Source of the DNA: Copromyces sp. CBS 386.78 | Taxonomy: Eukaryota; Ascomycota; Sordariomycetes; Sordariales; Sordariaceae | Assembly: GCA_030685235.1 (NCBI GenBank) | Contig: MU839228.1 | Location: 39,245 to 103,244, forward strand | Reading direction: 5' to 3' | DNA: 64,000 nucleotides | In this document: positions 48,430 to 61,071 of the stretch, piece by piece | Numbering within the stretch: position 1 is the stretch's first letter | How the letters are laid out: every line of letters starts with the position of its first letter | Position numbers and translations under genes: made by a program | Notes under the pieces: model-generated | Seen by the model: the letters and a program-made list of their open reading frames with translations, nothing else | Told to the model about the DNA's origin: nothing | Databases searched by the model: none

Positions 48430-51400
48430 TAACGCCGTTGGGGAGCGGAGTAGATAAGTTAATTACGGCTATAATTTCCCATTGTATTAAGCGGGCGGAG
48501 CGCCGTCTAGGGGGTTTAAGAGCGGCTTTAGGGGCTTCGGGCTCGGGATCGAATATTGGGGTAGTATTAGTAATATATTCGGGCTATTGCTATACTTTGA
48601 GAGGTATTAGCTTATCGGGGTTCTCTTTATAGAAGCGTAGGATTATTTCCTTGTAATTAATAACGTTGGCCTTAGGTTCCTAAGTCGGTTGGTGATTGCT
48701 TTTCTATTGTACGCGGTAGTATTAATAGGTATTATTATTTAGTTAAGCGTAGTCAATGAATTTTTTAAAGTCTTATTCGGTATATTCCTTGTAATTGTTT
48801 ATATAGATTATAATTTTACCGTCGTTTACTTTAATATTTATTAAAGTATTTTAGTTAGGTAGGCCTCTACCGATCTAGGGTTGAACTATTGAGACGTAAA
48901 AAATAGGGGTGTACTTTATATTCGAAGGTAAGGCGAAGTATATTATATAAAATTCCGTTTGTATAATTTTAAATAGTTTTTCTTAGTGGAAGTAAAATTT
49001 TAATATTGGTCGGCCGTTAGCGAGGTTAATCGTATTAAAGAATATTAAATCCCCTTCCTTATATTTAAGCGAATTAATTCGGTAATAGTTAGTATTATTT
49101 TTATATTGTATTTAGGTATATTTTATTTATTAAGATACGAAGTCCTAAATTGTCTAGAAGTAGTTAATTAATTCGTTAGCCTTATAATACTCTTTTAACT
49201 AAATTAATAATAAATCTGGGTATAGTAGGGTATATAATTCGGTATTTATTCGAAGATAGAAATTGTAGTTAGTAAAAAAGGGAGAAATACCGGTTAATAA
49301 GGACGTTGTATTATTATTTATAAATTTAGCGAAGGGTAGTTATTTAGCTTAGTTAATTTGTGCCTAATTAATATAAAGACGAAGGAATTATTTTATTTTT
49401 ACGTTAATACGTTCGGTTTAAACGTTAGTCTAGGGGTGGAAAGCGGAGGTTAGTTTATGGGTAATGGTAAGCCGCTTATATAAAATATTTTAGAAATATA
49501 AAATAAACTACGTACTATAATTAGAAAGGATTATATTTAGTAAGTTGTAAAGGTAATATATTCGGTCGATAAAATGATTAATTAATTTTTCGGCCTTTAG
49601 AATTACTATTAGGATATAATAGCGTATTTTAGTAAATCGGTTAACGACGATAGTAATATATTTAAAGGTTTAGCCGAAGTAGATATTTAAAAGTAGTAGA
49701 ATAATATAATTAATAGAAATATCTTTTTATAGGGCGAGGGAAATTTTAAAAAGTTTAAGTAAGTTAGCGGATCTTCGTTTTAAAAACTTTATTTTAGCGT
49801 AAAGGAGATAGCCTTTATAGAAAATTCTAATATTGTAAGCTATCCCCTCCTAATAGAAATCGTATTAAAGAAGGTTATAAATTGCGTTGTGGCTAAAGTG
49901 CCCCGCGTTAAGAGAGTTATATTAATAATTAATTAGAACGAATTAGAATTCTTTATTGTAAGGGTTAATAATAATTTTATTATATTATTTAGTAATACCG
50001 TTATTAATTATCTAATATTCCGCGAATATTTTATAAAAGATTTTTTTAATATTAGGAATTTATTATCTATAAGTAGGGTCCGCGAGGCAGGAAATTACCT
50101 TTTAGAAGAAAATAGAAGTTTTATAACTATTTAGAATAATATTATTAATAGATTTATTATCGTAGTCGCTTATTAAGCGGAATAAGAAATTTAAAAGGTC
50201 GTCTAAATATCTTTCTTCGAATTATGCTAAGTTTAGAAAGGTGCGTTAATAGGCTATTAAACAATTATTATTAATATTAGTAGGGCGGTCGTTGGGTTTA
50301 CGGTTTAAAGTATTAGGGCGAAGGTTTTATAATTTTAAGGTATATTTAATTAAAAAGTTAAATTGTAATAGGAATTAGGACTACCTTATATAACGCTAAG
50401 TAAGTTATTTATTAGTAATAAAGGTTTGAAGGTTTTTATAGTTAATTAAGATATCGAAGGGTTATTAAGTATTTTTGAATTTTAGCTTCTATTCTTCGAG
50501 GGTTTTAATAATAGCGAATAGCTCTTTATCGTATATATTGTAATTATATTTTTAAAATGAATATTTTAATAAGAAGTAGGTAACGGGGTAGAATATTCTA
50601 TTGTTTCCGTATTAGAATAGGGTACTTCCTACGGCCTAATTGGAAGCGTTTATTTCGATTATTATTTTTTTAGACTAATTGTAGATTTTTAATACGGGTC
50701 TGCTAGTAAAAGCCCGTTTTAAAATTTCGAAAGCGGAATTGTACGTAGCGGACTACGACTATATAGTATCTTTTTTTATAAGTTCGTATAATAGTCCTAC
50801 TATTATTGAAAAATCTTAAATAAAACGGTAGTAAAAGTTTGTAAAATTTAAGAAAAATTGTAAGGATTTCTTAAATTAAAGAACTGCCTAATTAGTAATG
50901 GCTTTAACTTTTTCTAAATCTATTTTAATGCTTCCCGGTATAATAATAAGGTTTAAATATTTTATTCGTATTATATAAAATTCGTATTTATTAATATTAA
51001 TGTTAAGGCTTATTTTAGTTAGCCGGTCGAGGACGTTGTTAATATACTGTTCGTAATCTTTAATATTATTGGAGTAAATTAGAACGTCGTCGAAATAAGT
51101 GGTCGTGTAGACGTTGAGAATATTGTAAAGGATATTATTAATATAGTTCTAAAATGCCCCGGGGGAGCTTTATAAATTAAATAGTATTATTAATAATTTA
51201 AATAAATTAAAATACGTTATAAAGGCTGTAAATTATTTGTGCCCCTCCTTAATGCGGATACGGTTAAAAGTAGCGATAATATCGAATTTAATAAAAATCT
51301 TAGTACGGTAGATAGCGTCGAGGGTTTTTTTAATTAACGGTAGTAGATATCGTAATTTAAAGGTAATATTATTAATATTGCGGTAGTTTATGTAAATGCG

Positions 51401-52950
51401 AATTCTTCTACTTAATTTCTTTATAAGAAGGATTAGGGCGGATACTTCTAATTATAATAGTTGGATAAACTTTTTCTATAGTATATTATTGATTTATTTC
51501 TTAATAATATTAAATTCGTCGAGGTTAAAAGGGTGTCTGCGAACGGCTAGAGGTATAGTTCTCGGGTGGAGTTCGATCTTAAAATCGTAGGAGTAGTAAA
51601 AGGGAAAGGTTTTGGCTCCCTTTTAATAAAAAGTATTTGTATAATACTAATACTATCGAAGTAATTTAGCTTAGATTTATATGTCCGTTTTGGGTAGTTT
51701 GTCAGCTTTCTTATAAAATTTCGTAATATTTTCTAAAGTAACCTTATATAAGGTAATACTGTTAGTAGTGAAGTATTAATTGATAGCCTCTTCGCATTAG
51801 GGAAAATTATTATTTATATTATTAATTTTAATGGAGTTAGAGATTTTGACGGCCTTTAAAATAATTATATTACCCTTATTTACTAAACCGTTAATTTAAT
51901 AGTAAAAATTATTATTGAAGAATTTTTTATATTTTTATTTTCTATTTATTAAGAATTTTTTAATTATTTTTAGGGTGAATTTATTGTTAAAAGCGGACGG
52001 GTTTAAAATATTGTACTTTTTTACTAATTTATTTTCCTCTAGTATATATTTAATATCTTCGTTTATATTAGCCCTTATAGTATAAATAATTTAGAAGTTA
52101 TACTTTTCTATTAGTTAATTAAAGGTGGCGGCGGATAGCTCCTTAATATTGTTAAGGTTAATAGGATTTATTAAGATATAGAAGCGACGGATTTAGATTC
52201 GATAATTTATAATAGCGGTATAGAATTTTCTAACTACTTAGTAAAGTATTAGGACTATCCGTAGTAGAAGAGGGGGGATTATATTGAAGGGGACGGCGTT
52301 GAGTATAACGGTTTAGTTGGAGCTTGTTAATATTTTATTAATTGCGGAAGTCTTTAAATGGTAAATAATCTAGTCTTAAAAATAATTAAATTGCTAGCGG
52401 GCTATTCGTTTTATAATTGCGGAAATAGAGATATAGTAAAGGGTATCCGTTCGTAATTTAATATTAGGCTCGCCTTCGTCTAGGACCTCTTTGTAAATAG
52501 CCTTTTTAAACGTTAAATTCGTTGTATAGGTAGTTAGGCTGGCTAAAGGGGCTTCCCGCTTGGTATTAGGGATTCCCTTAAGGAGGTAGCCGCGCTTTTT
52601 ATAAGCTGTAATAAATTAGAGTGAGTTGTAAGGCTATAAAATATTTAATGAGTAATAAACTAACTATAGGTAGTTTAAAATAATTGGGTTGTTTTTGGCT
52701 AGGTTGTAGATAAAAAGGTCGATAATTTCGTAATAATAGTTTATCCTTATTATAAATCTTATAAAATAGGTGATATTACCTTTAGCGGGGCTTCCGTCGG
52801 CGAAATATAAAATTTTAAGTATTGTGAATTTAAAAAAGGGGAGACGGTAACGATAAATAAAATGTTTATTAATAAAATTTAGGGCGGTATAATTGTTATC
52901 GATTAGATTTAAATAATATACTTTATGTAATCCGTTGGATAATTAAATAG
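48430..52950 (-). pseudogene. pol: B2 pol: protease, RT, RNase H, integrase, tail
   Basis: RT (about 50880-51500) keeps an intact catalytic box: codons for TTTYFDDVLIYSN at 51062-51100, with YFDD at 51086-51097. It is the only copy here with both Asp codons. Integrase has VVNRFTK and LSNHST where Asp is expected, so both are lost, plus HKLTSAFHP near 49430. Numerous TAA/TAG codons elsewhere. The C-terminal tail (48430-48650) corresponds to the Pro/Ser-rich extension of B1. Confidence 0.85.
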
Positions 52951-52999
52951 AGAAGTTTAATAAATTAGGGTATTTATAACGGCTATTTATAGAAGATTT

Positions 53000-54760
53000 A
53001 TAAATTTTAATTATATTTAGTTATATAATAATATTACCTTCCTTTCTTTATTTTGTAGATAGTTGCCTCTAATCGCAATTTAGTTTGGAGGTTATATATT
53101 TCCCTACTAGTTAATATAATTAGTTTTGTTACTTTAAATGGGGCCGATAAAGCCGGGGACGTACGCGGGGACTGGGGCTTGCTAATACTATAGTACCGCG
53201 GCGTTATTATTAGCCGTTTGGACGTTTATAGCGTTAATTTAATACTACTAGCCGTAGCCCTACTAATTGTAACCCTATTGGCCGTAGCTGTATTAGCCTT
53301 GTTGAGGAGCGGAATTATTATTGTTACTGCCCTTGCTACCGCTTTTACTACCGTTTCTACCGCCGCGATTGTTGCGATTACTACGGGTGGAAATGGGGGG
53401 ATCCTTATTGAAATTAATACGGCTATAGTAAGCGGCCGAAAAATAATTCTTATAACTGCAATAAGTATATACGCCGGTCTTTATACGATGTTCGAAGATC
53501 TCTTGCGAAATTATATTGCGTATAGTAATATTAATAGCGGATATAAAATTAAGGTTTATTGTATTACCGCCTTAATTAACGGGCTGTTTTGTAAATGAAG
53601 TAATATTATAATTATTTGAAGAAAATAGTTTATAAAAAGGGTTAGCGAACTTTTTACGGTAGATATTATTTTTATAGCTCTAAGCTAGTAAATAAATTAT
53701 TTAGAACTATTTATTATAGTTGTTATCGGTAAGAAGCGGGTATTAATAAGCGATAATATTATAGATAGTTTTAATAATTTTATTACGAAGGAAGTATACT
53801 TTTATAATATTATTTATATCGTATTAATTGATAAGGATAGTAAAATAGTTTTCGAAAACGGTCTAATGTATATTTTTAGTTATTTTCAAATTGTTTAGTT
53901 TGTAACGAGTAATAACGGTAAAGTCGGAATTATTGTATTTAGTATCGAACTTTTTAAAAAGGTCTATCGTAGTCTTCTATTTCTATTTAATATTATTAAT
54001 TAAATATTCGAAAATATTAGTTAACGCCGATTTAATAGTTGCGAAAGGGGGGCTTTTAAAGTATTTAATAATATACGAAAAACGTTTGAATTTAAAGGTA
54101 AAGTAAATCGGTTCGTTAATTTAATATAATTTAACCTTTATACGCTAAGAGCGGTATTTCTTTGCTTTTTCTAATAGAATAACTCCTTTATTATTAAATG
54201 GAATAATATACGTACGTAATTATACCGACTTATAACTGCTACTATTAACGTTTGTAGTTGTTATAATAGGTATTTTAGTTTTTTAAATTTATTTTAATTA
54301 AGCGCGGATTTTATTAATAGCTTCGGCGTACCTATTTCTCTATTTTTAGAAGGATTTAAAAGTATTAGTTTTAAAATCGTTAAAGGATTATTTAAATTCG
54401 TTAATCCCTTATTAAAATTCGGTATTTCGAATATTTAAATAATCGATTTCTTAGTAGGATTCGGTAAAGTCCTTTTCGGTTTTCTAAGTGCGCGAATAGG
54501 TTTCGATTACGTCGTTGTAAACGAAACGGTTGTAAGCGAAGGCGATGTTGCGGAATATTGGGACCAATACGAATATAAGAGCGTAGTTTATAATATAATA
54601 TAATAGAGTGCGAGTATTAAGATTGTTATTGAAGTTTATAAATGCCTTAATTAGGGTATTGTAAATTATTTAATTCTTAGGGTCGGTAATTTAAAGGGCG
54701 CTAATAATAGTTACTACAATAAAATTATTAGTAATAACCTATAATTAGTCTATTATTAAT
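53000..54760 (-). pseudogene. gag: B2 gag
   Basis: Homologous to B1 gag throughout. Zinc knuckle near 53440-53480 reads YTYCSYKNYFSAAY: Cys retained at ligand two, other ligands Tyr. A Gly/Ser/Asn tail follows at 53230-53420. Start codon position is ATA, as in B1. Confidence 0.82.
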
Positions 54761-55032
54761 CATTAAATTAATGCGGATATAGTAGTATTTTTAAACGTAC
54801 CGTTTTAATTAATAAGTAGGGAGAAAGAGATGAGGCTAATACTTGTATTGTATTACTTGGTTCGAATTGTGCTGTTTGCGACTGAATTTTTATTTGCCCC
54901 GTTTGTAAGGGGTCGAATTTTTAATTGCGGAGCGATTAATTGCGGATGCGATTTGAATTCTTTTTTTGTATTAAACGTAATTTAAATTTATTTCCCTTAA
55001 ACGCGCGCAGCGCAATAGTAGGTACAACAAAC

Positions 55033-55253
55033 TATTACGGGGTAAGGCACTGTTGGAGGTAAGGTAGGATATACGTTGTTGTACGGAGGAGAGGAAAGGA
55101 AGGATGTGTGCGGAGGATTGGCTATATAGGCGAGAGCCTTGGAAGGCCAGTCCGTGCGCGTATATGACCCTGTACGTGACCGTGCCATGATTCTAGGCAT
55201 GGTACATCAATGGTCGGTACAGGGTGGGCATGTTATAGGCTAATCCTGTGATA
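55033..55253 (-). repeat. B2 5' LTR
   Basis: TATTACGGGG to CCTGTGATA on the plus strand, 221 bp, followed by TTAAC. Confidence 0.9.
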
Positions 55254-55258
55254 TTAAC

Positions 55259-57100
55259 GGTTGGATTTATTACGAGGACCGCTATAGGGATATTTACTAC
55301 TGCTATAGGGACGATCGTACAAATTACTACGATAATGTAGGCTATTACTTATAAATCTAAGACCGGAAATACGGCGAGGGCTAATATTAAAACTAGCCTA
55401 CTATTATTATTAGAAAAAGGGCATCGGGCGCTATATATTCGTATAGGGGTATAATTATCTCTTATGCTTATAGTAGGAGGGTTCGCCAATAATAAATCTT
55501 TCTAATATTTCTTCGTTAACAATATTCTAGCGGGCTGACTAACTAACTACGAATTCGGGTAGTATATTAATAAAATCCTCCCTCTCAATATCCTTAAACA
55601 ATAGATAAAATATAAAAGTATCGTATATTTTTAAAGTTTCTTCGCGCAAATTCTTATCTTTCTTTTCGCCTACATTTCAAACCGGCTAATATTAAGCTTA
55701 GCCTCCGACTAAATTACCAGGTAAACTATAATACCAAATTCAAAAACCACACTTTTAAAGAAGAAGAATTAAATATCCTTCCTATCGCCAAAGGTAGCCT
55801 AATAATTAATATAAAGTACAATATAAGAAAAGACTTATTCGAAAAAGACCGAATTAATATAAGGTTCAACTATAATTATAAAAGTAGTTTAATCCTCTTT
55901 ATCCTCGAAATTGAATTCTATAAACTCTAAATAGTCTTTCATTATAGTAACGAAAAAACGGTAGAATTTTCCCTAAATAAAACGATACTTCTAAATTTTA
56001 TAAATACCTTTTATATAAATACGAAGGTTCCAAAATTATATTTTACCAATATCGATACCTAATATAAAATTATTTATAACCTAACCTACGAACTAATTAG
56101 AATAGTATACGAAAAGACTATATTTCATCTCCTTATAAATATAGTTAATAACTTTAGGCATTTCTATTTTAGGTACCGATTCAGTTTTATAATATCGAAG
56201 TCCTCCTCTTCGTTAATAGGGTTAAAAGCTATTCTACTACATCCTCTAGCCTTTTGCAACGAATATAGAACTTTACAATTAAATTTATAAAAATAGTTAT
56301 AATACGTATTTTCTAATCGTTCTTTATTAGGGTCGAAGTCCTCCTATTCCCTTTAACCCCGTAAATTAGAATTTCAATTACTATAGCATTACTTCTACGG
56401 CCCCGGCTATTATAACTTCTTAGGGTCTTTTACGCTTAGTAACCTTACGGCGTATTAGTATTTTAAAATCCTTAAAATTAAGGCTAGAAACTAGGAGGGC
56501 CTTAAAGAAGGCCTTAAATCTATTAACCATATTAATCCTACAACTATTAGAACTATTAGCTATTTTAATCCTACAACTATTAACCCTAAGGAATATATAG
56601 GCCCTACTAGAAAGGTTATTAAAAGGGTTACTAGAAGGGTTGTTAGAATAATTACTAGAAGGGTTATTAGAATAGATAAAAACCCTACGAATATTAATAG
56701 TTAGGCTTATTATCGCTATAACCACCAAAATTACTCCAGCTAGTATTATTATAACGAAAACTACCTTAACTGGAAAAATTACTACGACTAAAATTACTAT
56801 AATTAGAAGTATTATTATAACGAAAATTACTTTAACCGGAAAAATTACTACAATTAGAGTTACTATAACTAGAGGTATTACTACGGCTAAGCAAGTCACT
56901 ACGATCTAAATTACTATAACTAGAAGTATTACTACGGTTAAGCAAGTCGCTATAGCTAGGAGTACTACCGCTACGATTAGACTTACTATAATTAGAGGTA
57001 TCGACCTACTGCTCGAAATTCGACTCGAAATTAAAGCCTAAATATATATTGCTAAATTCAATTCTTTAAATAAATCTTTAGCCAAAAGTAAATATAATAA
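55259..57100 (-). pseudogene. Diverged Asn/Ser/Tyr- and Gln-rich gene copy
   Basis: The minus strand from 57100 gives a low-complexity protein: NRSGSTPSYSDLLNRSNTSS and NTSNYSNFSRSNFSS (57000-56780), GGYSDNKPNY (56710), then, reading TAA as lost Gln, a run of PFQQ repeats and QDQNSQQF-type sequence (56690-56500), then TLRSYNSRGRRS (56430). The rest to 55450 aligns loosely with 17300-17900 and 62900-63300 in the same orientation (shared CGCAAATTCTTA and an equivalent block near 55780). So it is a paralogue of the CACTA-like minus gene. The plus strand also stays open at 55450-56300, so strand choice in that part is uncertain. Family unknown. Confidence 0.5.
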
Positions 57101-57752
57101 TAATAGTCTTATTCCCTATGCTACTTATCTATAGCGCCTTATTGGCATGGGGTATTTCTCTTGGTTCTCTAGAGGAAAAACCGTACGGCGATAAGCGCCG
57201 TCGGATGAAAACCGCCAGTTCCTTTCGGTCGCGAATGAATCGCGCTTGTTCTATTTCGATTCTATTTATAGCGGTACTTACTTACCGGCTTAATAAATAA
57301 GCTACTTCCCCTTTACCGCCTTCGATCTAATACTAGAATAATTGAAATACTATTTTTATATACTATTCCTTCTTCTTAAACCGCTTATAATAACTATCCC
57401 TTCCCTATCGTTTACCCTTATTCCTACTTCGTCGTTATCCCCCAAACTTTTACGATTCTATTAAAGTTTATATAAGTGTAAGGGCCCCTTCCTTCCTTCT
57501 ATATAAATTCTTACCCGCTACTACCTTTCGAATTTCCCTTTTTTCTTTATTTAATTAATTTTTAAAATAGCATTTTCTTCTATTAGCTGTATTCCCGACC
57601 GTCCTCCTAGCTATATATCCAATTCCTTAAGCCTCGTAATTCGTATTAATTATAATATTATTAAGTACGGTATTGATTTCGTCCGTATAATAAATTCCTT
57701 GTCCTTAGAGTTCCCTCGTTCCCCCGCGCCCCCCTCTACCCTAACGCCTAAA
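57101..57752. other. Unassigned stretch before A3
   Basis: 57118-57300 has a 60-codon plus-strand frame (MLLIYSALLAWGISLGSLEE) in sequence with less RIP than its flanks; no homology recognised. 57300-57752 is pyrimidine-rich with no feature. The junction with A3 is at the LTR start, preceded by CTAAA. Confidence 0.35.
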
Positions 57753-57984
57753 TATCACGGGGCAACACCGTTGGGGGTGAGGTAGGATAAACGTAGTTGT
57801 ACGAGGAAGGAAAGAAGGAGAGGAGGGAGGAGTACGGTGTAGATATAGGGCAGGCTGTACCGTACTCTAGATCCAGACCCAAGTCCACTCGAGGTCCACT
57901 AGTACATACATATAGTCCTATTAGCCAATAACCAATAGACTCGACCATACAACACCCAATACCATCACAGGTAATCCTATAATA
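57753..57984 (-). repeat. A3 3' LTR
   Basis: 232 bp, TATCACGGGG to CCTATAATA; slightly longer than other family-A LTRs because of a partly duplicated GGTCCACT block near 57885-57900. Confidence 0.85.
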
Positions 57985-58189
57985 CTACCTCCCTACAAAA
58001 GAAACTCATAGAACTTTAAACGATCTATCTAGTATATATATATAAAATAATAGAATCTTACTTCAATCCCCGTCTTCCAACTCCTCAATCCGTAATTAGC
58101 CGTCTTCCAATTCTATAGTCTATATTCAACGCCTATAATCCGTAATTAAATATTATTATTACCCTACTAATAAATCCTAACTTCTAATT

Positions 58190-59700
58190 ATACCTCTACG
58201 TTCCTTATTAAGAGCCGCTTTCTTTACTAAACCTCCGCTAACCTCCCAAATACTTTATAAAAGAATTCGTCTATCTTCCTTAAATCTTCTTCGGACAAGG
58301 GTTCGAATTCCCGGCTTACCAATTCGACTATAGCCTCCCGTATTTTACAACCTACTATAATATCCGTTATAACGGCGTTAATCTACTCCTTCAAATCGGC
58401 AATACGCTTAGAACGTTTCGGGGGCGGAGCGGGGGACGCCGTATAGCGTATTTAGGGTACGGGCGATGTTGTATAATGTATTTAAAGTACTAAGGCCCTC
58501 CGCTTCGGGGCTAGAGTCCGTTCTTAAAGTATAGCTTTAATTTCTAGCCAATTCTAAACCGCTAGTCGGATAAGGGTATTTAAATAATTGCAATAAAACG
58601 TAACAACGGAATCCTTCGCTCCTTTAATATTATTAAAAGGTTCGTCGGTAGGATTATAATATTTCTACTTTATAGTATAAAACTAATAACGGTTACCCCT
58701 TCGCTAGAAATAGTTTAATAGTTTATTAAACTCCTACTCCGCTACTTCTTCGTAATTATCTATCCTAATTATAACCCTACTTTCGTTAATTCGTACGTCG
58801 CCCTATAATTTAATTTAACTAATGAGGCCTTCTCGGTAAAATTTAACTATAGAAACGTAGAATACTAACGAATACTTTATATTAATGGGTAAAATTAATT
58901 TAATATTATAGGATTGTACCCAATCTACTTTAAAAGGGCCCTCCTATCGTAGGTAAAGCTTATCGTACGGCCTACTATTATTAAAATTAATCGTATTAAA
59001 TAAAACGAAATTACTAGCGTAGTATTTTAATATATTAGATCGATTCTTATTAGTATTAGCTTCGTAATAATTTTATACTTTCTTAGTAGAAGTACGTATA
59101 TAGTCCTAATAGCTTCCAAACGAGTAAGTAATTCGCTAGCTTTCAAATATTCCTTTTATTACGCTAGCGAAAAACCTTCGGAAAGTACGACCGGTACTGG
59201 CTTAACGCCTATACGGGGGTGGAAGCCGTAATTAGCAAAGAAGGGAATTACGCCCGTAATTTCTAATACTATATTATTACCCGCGAATTCCGCTAATAGT
59301 AGCTACCGTACCCAATCTATTTATACCCAATTAACGAAAATACGCAAATATTATTCTATTTCTACATTAATATATTCTATTTAAATATTAATCTAAGGGT
59401 GGAAAATAAAGTTTAATAACTTTTTAATAGCCAAATATTTACAAATCGTAAATTAAAAAAGGGAGATAAATTAGGAGCCGCGGTCGGAAACAATAGTATT
59501 AAATAAATTATAAAGGGTATACAATAGTATTAAATAAATTATAAAGGGTATAAATACGGTTAATAAAACGGTCCGCCAATTTTTCCGCTTCTATAATAAT
59601 AGTTAGGATATAGTAACGTAGTTTTATTAAACGGTCTACAATAATAGTAATATACTTAAATTTCTAACTTAAATATAAACTTTTTAATAATAGAGAAATA
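58190..59700 (-). pseudogene. pol: A3 pol, integrase and C-terminus
   Basis: Aligned with 8130-9600 of A2 and 40480-41960 of A4. The same conserved tail region (EFEPLSEED-type at 58270-58310), the same PQxRY repeats (58430-58510), and a chromodomain-like stretch near 58650-58750. A 31-bp tandem duplication (59491-59521, 59522-59552) is private to this copy. A final piece of the same gene lies at 60907-61071. Confidence 0.75.
59491..59552. repeat. 31-bp tandem duplication in A3 pol
   Basis: Two exact CAATAGTATTAAATAAATTA-starting units; A2 and A4 have one. Confidence 0.85.
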
Positions 59701-59707
59701 TAATTAA

Positions 59708-59830
59708 TGTCACGGGGTGTTGTGGCGGCCTTATAGTGTGCACTTCGGATTCTGCCTTGCAAGCAGAATTACGTCCTATCTTCTACCGGATAGGTTTGGC
59801 GGACTCGGCATGTGCACCCTGAGCCTGTCA
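59708..59830 (+). repeat. TRIM-like left terminal repeat
   Basis: Differs from the right copy at a handful of positions, all C/T or G/A (for example GTGTGCAC versus GTATACAC). Confidence 0.85.
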
Positions 59831-59934
59831 TAGTTAATTCTGCTTAAACGGTGAGGGAGGCTACGGGTTCGATTCCCGGTTAGGGCATTTTGGAAAGGCG
59901 GGTTTTCGAGTGCGCTCCAACCACTTTGTGGGAA

Positions 59935-60602
59935 GAGAATCCCTCGGCGGGCAGTGCCACTTTCCTATACGGGCAGTGCTTAACAGCCCGTATAGGGAAC
60001 CTTATATAAGGATCCCTACACGGGCAGTGCTATACTAATCTCTAACCTTATAAAATAATGGTTCCTTAGCGGTTATAATATTAAATTTAGCGATTTGCAA
60101 CTATCGTATAATTAGCGATTTACAACTATCGTAAGATTACGCAATTTCTTTGCAGCAACCGTTAACTACTAAGTACAACAAAACCTCACAACTCTAGTAA
60201 AACGCATTATATCAACACGATTTTAACGTTATCCGGTTAATACTATTAGCGCGGGGGGGTTCCTAGCTAGGGGATAGGAAATATAGGTACGCTGTAAGAC
60301 GTACTATCTTTCGGTCGCTATTAACGGATACTCTACTACTACAACTAGGTATCTATAAAGCGATTCGACTAAGGTACGCAGAATAAGCCGTATTAAATTC
60401 TTTTTTTTAGTATTTTATTTATTAAGGTAAAAAGCAACGGCGACAGCGACGTTATTTTAATACTACGGTAAATAACTATCACTTTATAGGGTTAAGGATT
60501 AGTATGGCACAGCCCGTGTAGGGATCCCTATATAAGGTTCCCTATACGGGCTGTTAGGCACTGCCCGCATAGGAAAGTGGCACTGCCCGCCGAGGAAGTC
60601 TC
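59935..60602. mobile_element. 668-bp MITE derived from the Mutator-like element
   Basis: Ends GAGAATCCCTCGGCGGGCAG and inverse, very similar to 18390-22272. Perfect 9-bp target duplication TTGTGGGAA (59926-59934, 60603-60611). Transposase deleted; only subterminal sequence is kept. It shows that this family makes 9-bp duplications. Confidence 0.9.
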
Positions 60603-60783
60603 TTGTGGGAAAACAGGAGCGTATCCACTCAATGAAAACATTGCTAACCGCCGCACTGCGCTTCGAGGGCGCAGATGCACTAAATTGTCCTTGGTCACCT
60701 CATTGGAAAGCCTATAGTGCTTTCAGGTAGTGCTATAAGGCGCCTTCTCTTGGATTGTAAAAATCCGCTTTAAGAGGAGGTAG

Positions 60784-60906
60784 TGTCACGGGGTGTTGTG
60801 GCGGCCTTATAGTATACACTTCGGATTCTGCCTTGCAAGCAGAATTACGTCCTATCTTTTACCGGATAGGTTTGGCGGACTCGGCATGTGCACCCTGAGC
60901 TTGTCA
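60784..60906 (+). repeat. TRIM-like right terminal repeat
   Basis: See left copy; preceded by the purine tract. Confidence 0.85.
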
Positions 60907-61071
60907 TAATTAACCGAAATATTTATCTATAGTACGTAGGCCGCAAGTATAAGTTTAAGATAGCCGGCTTTAGCGTACCGCAATACCTTTGTTTTCGAAT
61001 ATACTAAATAACCTTTATAGTAAGTTCGAACGGCTTCTCCTATACTTAACCAATACTAATATTCGTTCATC

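Larger units (their letters stand above)
47979..55253 (-). mobile_element. LTR retrotransposon family B, copy B2 (complete, RIP-inactivated)
   Basis: A 7.28-kb minus-strand element with 221-bp LTRs and perfect target duplication TTAAC (47974-47978, 55254-55258). Same organisation as B1. TpG is retained and CpA lost on the plus strand, so relative to its own sense strand the damage has the same polarity as in B1. It interrupts the diverged Tyr/Ser-rich gene. Confidence 0.93.
59708..60906 (+). mobile_element. TRIM-like mini LTR element, carrying a MITE
   Basis: Two direct 123-bp terminal repeats (59708-59830 and 60784-60906) begin TGTCACGGGGTG and end CTTGTCA/CCTGTCA, i.e. TG...CA. A purine tract AAGAGGAGGTAG lies directly before the right repeat. 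Flanks are TAATTAA on both sides (59701-59707, 60907-60913), longer than the usual 4-6 bp. Without the MITE the element is about 520 bp and codes for nothing. A B-box-like GGTTCGATTCC lies at 59868-59878 in the interior. Low RIP damage. Confidence 0.75.
57753..61071 (-). mobile_element. LTR retrotransposon family A, copy A3 (3' part only)
   Basis: Contains the 3' LTR (57753-57984) and the Pol C-terminal half. Truncated at 61071 where a CACTA-like left end begins. Interrupted by the TRIM-like element at 59708-60906. The family-A frame resumes at 60907 (AATTAACCGAAATATTTATC). Confidence 0.85.

Noticed and set aside
56420..56899. 159-codon minus frame of Val/Ile-rich sequence
   Set aside because: Another frame of the same strand as the Asn/Ser/Tyr- and Gln-rich gene, whose frame gives coherent low-complexity sequence once TAA is read as lost Gln.
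59840..59890. tRNA gene suggested by GGTTCGATTCCCGGTTAGGGC
   Set aside because: No GCCCTAA-type 5' acceptor strand, no anticodon arm at the right distance; kept only as a B-box-like motif inside the TRIM-like element.
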